Positions 7,365 to 15,455 of a stretch of DNA of 19,970 nt are shown piece by piece (the first letter of the stretch is position 1; each line of letters begins with the position of its first letter). Location of the stretch: contig JAIELR010000184.1 in assembly GCA_019752835.1 (NCBI GenBank), positions 1 through 19,970 of the forward strand, given 5' to 3'. The position numbers and the translations under genes are program-made. A model generated the notes under the pieces. That model was not told the origin of the DNA. It saw only the letters and a program-made list of their open reading frames with translations, and made no database searches. This DNA comes from Gammaproteobacteria bacterium. GTDB taxonomy: Bacteria; Pseudomonadota; Gammaproteobacteria; UBA1113.

Positions 7365-7636
7365 TTGTAACGAATGTTTTGATTAGCGCTATCCAGTTTG
7401 TTCGGAAAAGGCGACAGATAATGCTTGTGCAGTTACTGCCTAGATTTTCTGTCCCCTATAATCTATTGCGCGGAAAAAAAATCGAAAAGAGCTATGGCTG
7501 TTGTAGGGGCAAACCGCCGTGCAAAATAAAATCAGCTATACGCTGCATATTCTAGTTTGAGTCAAGAAAAAATAGCAAACTAAATGCCCACCTCTAAAAA
7601 TGCAATAGCAAGATTGGAGGCTGCAAGATATTGAAT
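7365..7636. other. non-coding stretch between the coiled-coil gene and the island
   Basis: I see no supported gene here. Only very short frames occur, for example 7584-7634 (16 codons and a stop). No clear terminator follows the preceding gene. The stretch ends at the first copy of the palindromic repeat at 7637. It could be decayed sequence from an earlier insertion, but I cannot recognise any remnant. Confidence 0.5.
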
Positions 7637-7683
7637 ATTGCGCATCGAGTATTACGCGTGTTGTATAACGCATGATGCGCAAT
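7637..7683. repeat. palindrome A, copy 1 (left island edge)
   Basis: The outer arms ATTGCGCATC (7637-7646) and GATGCGCAAT (7674-7683) are perfectly complementary. The inner parts (ATTACGC and GTATAACGC) pair imperfectly. The same sequence type recurs at 11541-11591 and 11682-11726. Together with the linker and palindrome B it forms the left copy of a composite repeat that flanks the island. Confidence 0.8.
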
Positions 7684-7728
7684 GGAAAAAGGTCGCAAGA
7701 GGCTATGTTAAGTTTTGAGGGCGTAAAT

Positions 7729-7780
7729 TAACTCGTAACTTTACGTATCGCAAACTTACGATACGTAAAGTTACGAGTTA
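7729..7780. repeat. palindrome B, copy 1: perfect 22-bp inverted repeat
   Basis: A perfect 22-bp inverted repeat (7729-7750 with 7759-7780) around an 8-base spacer. The arm starts TAACTCGTAACTTTACG and ends TATCG. It lies 33 bases upstream of the ATG of the short ATPase-like gene. The right edge of the palindrome merges with a -10-like TATACT (7779-7784). A damaged second copy is at 11639-11671. It is likely an operator and also part of the island-flanking repeat. Confidence 0.8.
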
Positions 7781-7784
7781 TACT
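7756..7784 (+). promoter_or_regulatory. possible promoter overlapping palindrome B
   Basis: TATACT (7779-7784) is a strong -10 candidate. At 17 bases upstream stands TTACGA (7756-7761), a poor -35. The right arm of palindrome B lies between and over these boxes, so a protein bound to the palindrome would block RNA polymerase. Transcription would begin near 7791, 22 bases ahead of the ATG at 7813, which has AAGGAG. Confidence 0.4.
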
Positions 7785-7812
7785 TGTGGCGTATATTTAA
7801 GGAGCTGATCAG

Positions 7813-8130
7813 ATGCTGCATGTAAGAGATTATTTCCCGTTAGGGCTTGCTGAAAAGCGAGCATTTTGGCAGACCATTTTAATGGAAGAAAAAAGTGATG
7901 CTGTTAAAGATATTTCGGCTTTATCATTGGGACAAAAGAATGTTTTGCATTATCTCGCCACTCAGCAAACAACACTTTTGACGAGTAAACAAGCCATGCT
8001 CAATTTAAAAATGTCGAGTAGTTCTATTGTCGCAGCATTGGTTGGATTAGAAGAAAAAGATGTTATCGAGAAAGTGGAAAATGAATATCAAATTATCAGC
8101 CCAATAGTGCATTATTATGCATCGAAATGA
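7813..8130 (+). CDS. truncated Arch_ATPase-like protein lacking its ATPase core
   Basis: 105 aa. The C-terminal 70 residues (36-105) align without gaps, apart from one residue, to the winged-helix end of the full-length ATPase at 10399-11526: LSLGQKNVLHYLA against LTINQRKLLIIIA, KMSSSSIVAALVGLEEKD against QMQPSSTRRALKTLQLKD, then YQIISP against YRVVDP. The first 16 aligned residues also match the N-terminus of that protein (DYFPLGLAEKRAF against NYFPTHLAMGKAF). What is missing is everything between: Walker A, Walker B and the sensor. I therefore infer an internally deleted paralogue, which may be a relic or a DNA-binding fragment still expressed. The start has AAGGAG 8 bases upstream. The stop lies four bases from the stop of the convergent ABC ATPase gene. 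Confidence 0.7.
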   Translation: MLHVRDYFPLGLAEKRAFWQTILMEEKSDAVKDISALSLGQKNVLHYLATQQTTLLTSKQAMLNLKMSSSSIVAALVGLEEKDVIEKVENEYQIISPIVHYYASK

Positions 8131-8134
8131 AAAA

Positions 8135-9925
8135 TTACCACGCGCCCATTTTAAATAAACGTCCTTGCTCGTTTTCATCGTGCAAAACTAACACTATTTC
8201 ACCTTCATCAAATACACTTGCTTTGTTTCCCCATTCGTTTGGTAAGTCAGAATCAATTAAGGTGATCACTGATTGAATGCCTAAGTTAGCATATCCACGC
8301 ATAACTGCAAGTAACTTTTCTTTTTTTCGTGAGTCTAATGATTCAAAAACACCATCGTGATAGACAAAACGAGGAAATTTTTCCTCGAGATGAGCTCGAA
8401 GTAACGCCATATCAAAAGCAATACAGAGTAACTTACGATAGGTGTGCCCTAAATCGGCACTCGTTGTATTCCCCAATCCATCAAGAATTTCAGCTTTGAA
8501 ATCAAGGTGACCTTTACTATTGACAGAAACACTTAATATAGCATTGCGATCGATTACTATTTTGACAATTTCATTAAAAAATCGTTGAATAGAAGAAAAT
8601 AAACTTGTTGAATCAGAAGTTTGTTGTTCAACGTTTTCTTCGATTTGAGCTTGAATATGTCGGCATTCATTTTTTAATTCACGAACCTCACTACGTAAGG
8701 CCTGTAAACGATGCAAAAATTCTCGCTGTCGCTCAAGTTCGATGATATCTGCACGAAGAAAAGTGAGCTCATTACTCATTTGTTTATATTTGTTGAAAAC
8801 ATCAGTATCGCTTAGAAAATCTAATGTGTCTAAACGCTGCGTATTTAATTTCAGTAGTTCAGCATTAACTTGCTTTAGTCTCGCCTCGACTTCCAGGAAC
8901 TCCTCTTGCAGATAAGCAGAACGTTCATCTGTAATGGCTCGATTAAATGCAATTAATTGTTCAAAATCTTTTTTTATCTGTCCTTCAAAAAACACATTAG
9001 CTTCTCTAAAAATTTTCGCTGCCTCATCTGGGTTAAACAAAATTTTATCCTCTTTTATGGCAGATAAGATTTTTTGACGACTTTGTTTAAGTGAGTAAGA
9101 TTCCGCGTTCAGCTCAGCAATTTCTTGATCAATTTTATCAACTAATATTTCTATTTTATCTTTATCTTCTTCTCCAAAGTCGAAACCATTAAGAAAAGCT
9201 TGTTTTTTCCCCAATTCTTCTCGCTTAATTAATAAAATACTTTCAATTTTACTAATGTCTTCGAGTGAACCACCTAGTTCCCGATTAATAATTTTTGTTT
9301 CGTTTTCTTTGATTTTTAGCTCGTCTTCTTTTTTGTAATATTGTTTGATAAGTTCATCATTAAAACCAAAAATATGTGCAAGAAAAGGTTTCCAATCGGA
9401 TGCTTTACCCTTGAATGCATCCAGGCGAAAAACATCACGAAAATCATTTTGAGAACGTAAAAGGTAACCAAGACACTTTCGGTATGACCACGGTTTGAGT
9501 GCACGAAGATCAAGCAAGCTATCTAACATTATTTGAGCACGATCGAAGGGTATATCGAGATGATCCCATTTGGATAATGCGCTGAAGTCTTGATAGCATG
9601 CAGTATGTTTTTTAAAGCTGATTTTGGTCGCACTCTCAACACTGCGGCGCATAGTCAAGTAAGAACCTTCTTCCAACTCAATTTCAAGGAAAAAAATGAA
9701 ATCTTTAAATAATTGAATATGCTTAAAGAGAAAAAACTTGAGATCCTTCGTTGAGAGTAATCCAAAATCAAGCAAACTACCTAGTGTGGTTTTACCGAGA
9801 TTGTGGGTATCTTTTTCCTTGTTCTCGGGTAATCGAATTTCTGCCAGAATGACATTCATACCTTGTGTAAACTCAATAGGTTTGAATAGAGTTGGCTGGT
9901 TTGAGTAAAGTTTAGATAATTTCAT
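8135..9925 (-). CDS. DUF2326 ABC ATPase of an ABC-3C (three-component) system
   Basis: Large cytoplasmic ATPase of 596 aa with SMC/RecN-like architecture: an N-terminal half-ATPase, a long coiled-coil middle (about 195-445) and a C-terminal half-ATPase. Walker A is NLGKTTL (42-48), a variant lacking the usual first Gly. The C-terminal DUF2326 part has TSADLGHTYRKLLCIAFD (488-505), which corresponds to the ABC signature region, and RFVYHDGVFESLDSRKKEKLL (519-539), the Walker B/D-loop region with Asp-524. Its start overlaps the end of the MC6-like gene by 14 bases, which fixes the pairing. DUF2326 proteins are the ATPase part of predicted ABC-3C conflict systems, thought to sense unusual nucleic acid and activate an effector. 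Here no effector gene is recognisable. Compared with the core genes it is markedly AT-rich. Confidence 0.85.
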   Translation of the reverse strand: MKLSKLYSNQPTLFKPIEFTQGMNVILAEIRLPENKEKDTHNLGKTTLGSLLDFGLLSTKDLKFFLFKHIQLFKDFIFFLEIELEEGSYLTMRRSVESATKISFKKHTACYQDFSALSKWDHLDIPFDRAQIMLDSLLDLRALKPWSYRKCLGYLLRSQNDFRDVFRLDAFKGKASDWKPFLAHIFGFNDELIKQYYKKEDELKIKENETKIINRELGGSLEDISKIESILLIKREELGKKQAFLNGFDFGEEDKDKIEILVDKIDQEIAELNAESYSLKQSRQKILSAIKEDKILFNPDEAAKIFREANVFFEGQIKKDFEQLIAFNRAITDERSAYLQEEFLEVEARLKQVNAELLKLNTQRLDTLDFLSDTDVFNKYKQMSNELTFLRADIIELERQREFLHRLQALRSEVRELKNECRHIQAQIEENVEQQTSDSTSLFSSIQRFFNEIVKIVIDRNAILSVSVNSKGHLDFKAEILDGLGNTTSADLGHTYRKLLCIAFDMALLRAHLEEKFPRFVYHDGVFESLDSRKKEKLLAVMRGYANLGIQSVITLIDSDLPNEWGNKASVFDEGEIVLVLHDENEQGRLFKMGAW

Positions 9926-10160
9926 TTGAGCCTACATACTCCACTGCATCAGTTTTGGGACGATACTCAATCAGCCCCATCAGGTAAAGAAAATTCAGAG
10001 CGGGTAAAAATAGAATATCACCACCAATAACCTCTTGTTTAAGATATCTTCTTAATTCGCTATAATCAACAATTCGAGCCTTCTTTAAGCAAATTAGTAA
10101 TAATAAAGAGGCATTGATAATCGTACGATCAGGATGAGAATATTTAGTCGGTCTCAGCAT
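9912..10160 (-). CDS. ABC-3C middle component, MC6-like
   Basis: 82 aa, starting at the ATG at 10160, chosen because GGGAG lies 8 bases upstream; a TTG five codons earlier is less likely. It opens with MLRPTKYSHPDRTIINASLLL, very like the (M)LPTKH.P..RSL start of ABC-3C middle component 6. It then has a helix-turn-helix-like middle (ARIVDYSELRRYLKQEV), a helix FLPALNFLYLMGLIEY and a terminal strand, all consistent with a small winged-helix adaptor. Middle components are believed to link the ABC ATPase to its effector. The 3' end overlaps the ABC ATPase gene, so the two are almost certainly translated together. The family call rests on my recognition of the N-terminal motif and the DUF2326 neighbour. 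Confidence 0.75.
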   Translation of the reverse strand: MLRPTKYSHPDRTIINASLLLLICLKKARIVDYSELRRYLKQEVIGGDILFLPALNFLYLMGLIEYRPKTDAVEYVGSNEII

Positions 10161-10377
10161 CGGCTGTACTCCCAATATCGCAGTTCCAGTACATGAAAAA
10201 TAACATTGCGCGAGTCAGTCTTTTGTTGGCTCGTATGCCTGTTTTGTTGGGAATTGCATCATAATATGTTGCTTCCCAAGTCACTGCTTTCGTTGCGGCA
10301 TGCACAGGGCTAATCCCTAAAAAGGATAACAACATCGTATAGAGAAATTTGTGAATCATAACTCTGAAAAAATTCAT
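10144..10377 (-). CDS. signal-peptide-like 77-aa ORF in the ABC-3C operon, probably a remnant
   Basis: The first 27 residues look like a Sec signal peptide: MNFFRVMIHK, a hydrophobic LYTMLLSFLGI, then SPVHA before Ala-28. The remaining 50 residues match nothing I recognise. The last 17 bases overlap the start of the MC6-like gene in another frame and run over its ribosome binding site, so the C-terminus is probably not functional sequence. It starts 21 bases after the stop of the full-length ATPase gene, with no strong ribosome binding site. An exported protein would be out of place in an ABC-3C operon, so I favour either the 5' stub of a disrupted gene or a chance ORF. The ABC-3C effector would be expected at this position and is not there. 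Confidence 0.35.
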   Translation of the reverse strand: MNFFRVMIHKFLYTMLLSFLGISPVHAATKAVTWEATYYDAIPNKTGIRANKRLTRAMLFFMYWNCDIGSTADAETD

Positions 10378-10398
10378 AAAATTGTGCTCATCAAGGGG

Positions 10399-11526
10399 TC
10401 ATACCAGCACACCATCCCTAAGCCTTAACACACTCTTGATTAGCGGATCGACGACCCTATACCTTTTTTCACTATCTATGAATATATAATCTTTGAGTTG
10501 TAAAGTTTTTAATGCTCTTCGGGTACTGCTTGGTTGCATTTGTATTAAGCTGGAGAAGTCTTTTTCATAAGGCTCTTTACTCAGCTGATCATTGGCAATA
10601 ATAATGAGGAGTTTGCGTTGATTAATTGTTAAAAGCTCAAGTTCACGTTCTGTTACCGAACGATTCTCAAGTGTATATGCTAACCACACATTCATCACAT
10701 CCGCTTCTGTAGGATAATTGCTTAACCATAGCGTTGAACAAATTTTATTTATATAATAAGGATGGCGCTCTGTTAGTTTGAATAAACATTCAATGGTTTT
10801 TTCATCCAATGATTTTTGCCATTTTTCCATAGCTGCTTTTTGTAAATGAGGGATATAGTTTTCTACCGAAATTCTATTAAGATGGATAGTATCGCATAAT
10901 TTATAAAATGGCCTTTTTTTATCATAAAACATTTCCTCCATGAGGTGTCTGCTGCTTCCTGAAAATATATAAGCTACATGAGACGACTTTTGTGCAGATT
11001 CACGTATGGCCGCCTCAATCGAATAGTTGCTGCATATTTCACCGAGTATTTGAAATTCATCCATATAAAAAATCAATTTTGTTTTTCGTGACTGTGCAAG
11101 TGCATGTAATTTTTCAAGTGCTTTATGTATATTATCAGCTTGTTTTTTCTCTTGCCTATTAATGCTCACACTCACACCAACATCTTCAAGCACGATTTTC
11201 ACTTGCATATCAGAAAAAAATTCTCTGATCAGTTTAAGTAATTTTTGAGGTGTTTTTTCCATTTTCCCCAACAGGTCAGCGATACCATTTAAAATGGCTT
11301 TTTCGATATCAGCTTCACTTAGTTCTTTATAAAAATCAATATGAGTATACGGTATTTTTATTTTTGAGAATGCGTTTAAAACAAGGCTGGTTTTACCATA
11401 TCGCCTTGGTGAAATAATAAGAGTTGGATTCACATTTTCAATATTGTGCATGAGTCTGGCTAGCTCATTTTGTCGATTACAAAAGGCTTTGCCCATCGCA
11501 AGGTGTGTTGGAAAATAGTTTGTCAC
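10399..11526 (-). CDS. Arch_ATPase (PF01637-like) AAA/STAND-type ATPase with C-terminal winged helix
   Basis: 375 aa, cytoplasmic. An N-terminal element (NYFPTHLAMGKAFCNRQNEL) leads into Walker A SPRRYGKTS (39-47), Walker B LIFYMDEFQ (151-159), a sensor-like FSGSSRHLMEEMF (188-200) and the HPYYINKICSTLW helix (255-267). The C-terminal winged helix (297-370) has QPSSTRRALKTLQLKDYI and YRVVDPLIKS. These are the marks of the archaeal-type ATPase family, which is also spread in bacteria and often mobile; its role is mostly unknown. The start is GTG at 11526, with AGAGG 7 bases before it. That ribosome binding site lies in the edge of a perfect 26-bp palindrome carrying the promoter. It heads the operon that continues into the MC6-like and DUF2326 genes. 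A deleted relative lies at 7813-8130. Confidence 0.8.
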   Translation of the reverse strand: MTNYFPTHLAMGKAFCNRQNELARLMHNIENVNPTLIISPRRYGKTSLVLNAFSKIKIPYTHIDFYKELSEADIEKAILNGIADLLGKMEKTPQKLLKLIREFFSDMQVKIVLEDVGVSVSINRQEKKQADNIHKALEKLHALAQSRKTKLIFYMDEFQILGEICSNYSIEAAIRESAQKSSHVAYIFSGSSRHLMEEMFYDKKRPFYKLCDTIHLNRISVENYIPHLQKAAMEKWQKSLDEKTIECLFKLTERHPYYINKICSTLWLSNYPTEADVMNVWLAYTLENRSVTERELELLTINQRKLLIIIANDQLSKEPYEKDFSSLIQMQPSSTRRALKTLQLKDYIFIDSEKRYRVVDPLIKSVLRLRDGVLV

Positions 11527-11534
11527 GTCATTGC

Positions 11535-11597
11535 CTCTTTACATTGCGCATCGTGCGTTACGCATATTGTATAACGCACGATGCGCAATGTAAAGAG
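11535..11597 (-). promoter_or_regulatory. palindrome A copy 2: 26-bp perfect operator with embedded promoter
   Basis: A perfect 26-bp inverted repeat (11535-11560 with 11572-11597) around 11 bases. On the minus strand it contains TTTACA (11594-11589), a 17-base spacer and TACAAT (11571-11566), an excellent sigma70 promoter reading into the ATPase gene. Transcription would start near 11559, so one arm covers the -35 box and spacer and the other covers the transcript start and the AGAGG ribosome binding site. This is the geometry of an autoregulatory operator. If a transcript instead entered from upstream, the RNA hairpin would bury the ribosome binding site. Confidence 0.7.
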
Positions 11598-11671
11598 AGT
11601 GGCAAGTGGCTAGGTTATATTATGAGGAGAGGATGAATTAACTCGTAACATTGTGATATGTAAAGTTACGA
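11544..11671. repeat. composite direct repeat, right copy (A2-linker-B2)
   Basis: This segment repeats the order and orientation of 7637-7780: palindrome A, a linker of about 46-49 bases, then palindrome B. The linkers align clearly (CGCAAGAGGCTATGTTA at 7694-7710 against GGCAAGTGGCTAGGTTA at 11601-11617) and both run into AATTAACTCGTAAC. Palindrome B here is damaged: TAACTCGTAAC (11639-11649) and GATATGTAAAGTTACGA (11655-11671) remain, but part of the left arm is lost. The two copies flank the whole ATPase/ABC-3C island as direct repeats. Confidence 0.8.
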
Positions 11672-11681
11672 CCTTTAGAGG

Positions 11682-11726
11682 TTGCGCATCGTGCGTTACG
11701 CATGATGTATAACGCGCGATGCGCAA
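11682..11726. repeat. palindrome A, copy 3
   Basis: A 17-bp inverted repeat with one mismatch (TTGCGCATCGTGCGTTA at 11682-11698, partner at 11710-11726) around 11 bases. It starts 20 bases beyond the murA stop codon on the minus strand and could act as a 3' hairpin for murA, but the T run precedes rather than follows it. A -35/-10-like TTTACA-N17-TACATC reads on the minus strand, weaker than in copy 2. Confidence 0.75.
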
Positions 11727-11745
11727 TGTAAAAAATTAGCCATAT

Positions 11746-13253
<1,508 letters not shown>

Positions 13254-13551
13254 AAATCGGTAACATCCCGTCAACTGCGGTTGCTTTTGCCAAGGCAAGT
13301 AACTGAGCAGGTAAATTAATAAATTGAATTGGCTTTTGTGCGGTTTTTGAAAAACGCACACACTCGAGCAACAGCGCGACTCCTGCGCTATCACAATAAT
13401 CAATGTCGGTGAGATCGATCAATATTGAGGGCATGCTAGAAAAGAAGTCGACAAGCTTGTTCCAAAGGGCTGGAACAGTATCGAAATTTAGCGCCCCCGT
13501 CAATTGAATTTTGCAATCACTGACTTTCGTTAATTCACACATAGGCATGGA

Positions 13552-14160
13552 TCACTTACTTCTGCTTGCATTATGAGACTGTAGTGAGGCAAGCAGGGCA
13601 GTCATTCCACCTTGGTTTAATGTTTGAGTAAATTGTGAACGGAAGCTTTGAACTAAACTCACGCCATCGACACTAAAATCGTAAACCATCCATTGGCTAC
13701 CGCGTAAAACCAACTTATAACTCACGGGAATAGCGGGGCCGCCTTGTTGTAGAATTTTGCTATCAACTTGGACTTGCTTTTGATTCTCATATCCCCCACG
13801 AATTGGATTATATTGCACGACTTGATTCGTATAGGAGGCTAAAGCTGTGGAATAAGTTCGAATCATCAGTGTCGTAAATTGGGTGATGAATTCCTGTTGC
13901 TGTGCAGGTGTTGCTTTTTGCCAGCCATCGCGGCCTAGCGCTAAGCGTGCCATGCTGGAAACATCAATATGGGGCAATAAAATTTGACGCGCTAAGCTTT
14001 CAACCAACGCAGGGTTGGTTTTGATCGTCGTTTTATTTTGTTTCAAAGCACCTATCATGGCATTGCTGGTGCCTTGTAACATATCTACAGGCGAGGTGAC
14101 CGCTAAGGCGATACTGCAGAATATTCCTAAAAATAACGTTATTAAGAGTCGTTTTAACAT
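13552..14160 (-). CDS. mlaC: periplasmic phospholipid-binding protein MlaC
   Basis: Soluble carrier that shuttles phospholipid between the outer-membrane Mla complex and MlaFEDB. 202 aa from the ATG at 14160, chosen because AAAGGA lies upstream and the signal peptide starts there (MLKRLLITLFLGIFCSIALA, cleavage after residue 20). The longer frame from 14214 would overlap mlaD. The mature part carries the family pattern: LLPHIDVSSMARLALGRDGWQKATPAQQQEFITQF and a C-terminal VYDFSVDGVSLVQSFRSQF..L. These are the typical MlaC helix and the ligand-tunnel strand. Confidence 0.95.
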   Translation of the reverse strand: MLKRLLITLFLGIFCSIALAVTSPVDMLQGTSNAMIGALKQNKTTIKTNPALVESLARQILLPHIDVSSMARLALGRDGWQKATPAQQQEFITQFTTLMIRTYSTALASYTNQVVQYNPIRGGYENQKQVQVDSKILQQGGPAIPVSYKLVLRGSQWMVYDFSVDGVSLVQSFRSQFTQTLNQGGMTALLASLQSHNASRSK

Positions 14161-14185
14161 GGTATTTCCTTTATTAAATTTACTA

Positions 14186-14671
14186 TCATGAAGCCTTTGC
14201 TTTATCTTCATCACTTCCTTTCATGCTGAATAAAAGCTGCCCTATCATATCTTCCAATATCAGTGCGGGGTGCGTATCAGTAATAACCGCATTGTTTTGG
14301 AGCATTGCACTATCAAAACCAGGAGCAATGGACACATAATTAGCCCCTAACAATCCTGCCGTCACAATACTGGCGGTAGAGTCAACGGGCACATTCTGAT
14401 TTTGGTTACGGATGCGCAAATAGACGCTCGCCTTATACGTCGTTGGGTCAAGCGATATTCGGTCTACCTGCCCAATTTTAACACCGGCGATAGTCACTGC
14501 GGCACGTGGTTTTAAACCGCCAATATTGTCAAATTCCGCACGCACTTCATAGCTGTTTTTTTTATCCAAGCGATTAAAATCACTGACCTTAAAAGACAAT
14601 GCCAGCATGCTTGCAACAGCCATCATTATAAATATACCTACCAGGCTTTCTACCCATTTACTATTAGCCAT
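14186..14671 (-). CDS. mlaD: MCE-domain protein MlaD
   Basis: Inner-membrane anchored MCE protein that forms the hexameric ring of MlaFEDB in the periplasm. 161 aa. The N-terminal membrane helix is at about 7-26 (VESLVGIFIMMAVASMLALSF). The MCE domain covers about 39-120: YEVRAEFDNIGGLKPRAAVTIAGVKIGQVDRI, followed by VPVDSTASIVTAGLLGANYVSIAPG, the conserved loop and strand. A short C-terminal helix with ILEDMIGQLLFSM is the usual pore-lining part. Its start lies one base after the mlaE stop codon. Confidence 0.95.
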   Translation of the reverse strand: MANSKWVESLVGIFIMMAVASMLALSFKVSDFNRLDKKNSYEVRAEFDNIGGLKPRAAVTIAGVKIGQVDRISLDPTTYKASVYLRIRNQNQNVPVDSTASIVTAGLLGANYVSIAPGFDSAMLQNNAVITDTHPALILEDMIGQLLFSMKGSDEDKAKAS

Positions 14672-14672
14672 T

Positions 14673-15455
14673 TTACCAGCCCCCCATCATTAACGCAGTT
14701 AACACAAAATCGAGCCCCAAGACAGACAGTGAACTATAGACCACTGTTCGTGTTGTTGCGCGGGAGATGCCTTCGGCGGTGGGCACGGCGGCATAACCCT
14801 GAAAAAGCGCGATCCATGTGATGACAAAGCCAAAGACTACGCCTTTAACCAAACCATTCATAACATCGATGCGCAAATCTACAGAATCCTGCATATTATT
14901 CCAAAATGTACCGCTATCAACGCCCAGCCAGCAAACGCCGACGAGATAGCCACCAAATACAGCCACAGCGCAAAAAATCGTGACTAGCAAGGGCAAGCTG
15001 AAAAATCCTGCCCAAAATCGAGGGTAAATAATACGCCATAGCGGATCAACCCCCATCATTTCCATGCTCGCTAATTGTTCTGTGGCTTTCATGAGCCCAA
15101 TTTCTGCAGTTAATGCAGAGCCCGCGCGACCTGCAAACAACAGGCCAGATACGACCGGCCCAAGCTCACGCACCACACTTAAAGCAACCATTTGACCCAA
15201 TTCTTCGGTCGCACTGAATTTGCTAAGTATATTAAACCCTTGCAAAGCCAAGACCATACCAATAAATAAAGCAGAAACCAAAATAATCGGCAAAGATAAA
15301 ACACCTGTCGCATACATTTGCCGAATAAATAAGGGAAAGCTTTGTATAAAACGAGGCTTGCGTATTAATGTTCGAAAAAGGAAAATCGCCGATTCGCCCA
15401 GTCGGTCACAAATGACTATTCCACCGCGACCTAAATGTTGTAAGTGCTTTATCAT
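14673..15455 (-). CDS. mlaE: ABC transporter permease MlaE
   Basis: Inner-membrane permease of the Mla system, 260 aa, the E. coli length. It has the MlaE family marks: the amphipathic N-terminal segment, [78 protein letters not shown], and about five membrane segments. The ELGPV..GLLFAGR.GSA..AEIG block is diagnostic. Its ATG overlaps the mlaF stop by four bases (ATGA). Confidence 0.96.
   Translation of the reverse strand: MIKHLQHLGRGGIVICDRLGESAIFLFRTLIRKPRFIQSFPLFIRQMYATGVLSLPIILVSALFIGMVLALQGFNILSKFSATEELGQMVALSVVRELGPVVSGLLFAGRAGSALTAEIGLMKATEQLASMEMMGVDPLWRIIYPRFWAGFFSLPLLVTIFCAVAVFGGYLVGVCWLGVDSGTFWNNMQDSVDLRIDVMNGLVKGVVFGFVITWIALFQGYAAVPTAEGISRATTRTVVYSSLSVLGLDFVLTALMMGGW

Noticed and set aside
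7584..7634. 16-codon ORF (MPTSKNAIARLEAARY) just before the left repeat, vaguely like part of a toxin-antitoxin protein
   Set aside because: Too short, no ribosome binding site, and the resemblance is too weak to call a remnant.
7637..7780. CRISPR-like array from the repeated GCGCATCG motifs
   Set aside because: The repeats are palindromic pairs at two places about 3.9 kb apart, without regular spacers or cas genes.
10188..10262. Plus-strand reading frame opposite the 77-aa ORF that continues past a stop codon with hydrophobic residues, suggesting a decayed membrane protein
   Set aside because: No family motif could be recognised and the pattern is expected from the reverse complement of a signal-peptide-like segment.
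11682..11726. Palindrome A copy 3 as the intrinsic terminator of murA
   Set aside because: The T run stands between the stop codon and the hairpin rather than after it, and the sequence is a copy of a repeat found elsewhere.
13254..13403. N-terminal extension of ibaG by 50 residues
   Set aside because: It lies in the mlaB coding region, is rich in Cys and aromatic residues unlike BolA proteins, and would exceed the family length.
14161..14214. Longer mlaC start at 14214
   Set aside because: It would overlap mlaD and bury the signal peptide behind 18 basic and polar residues; the ATG at 14160 has its own ribosome binding site.
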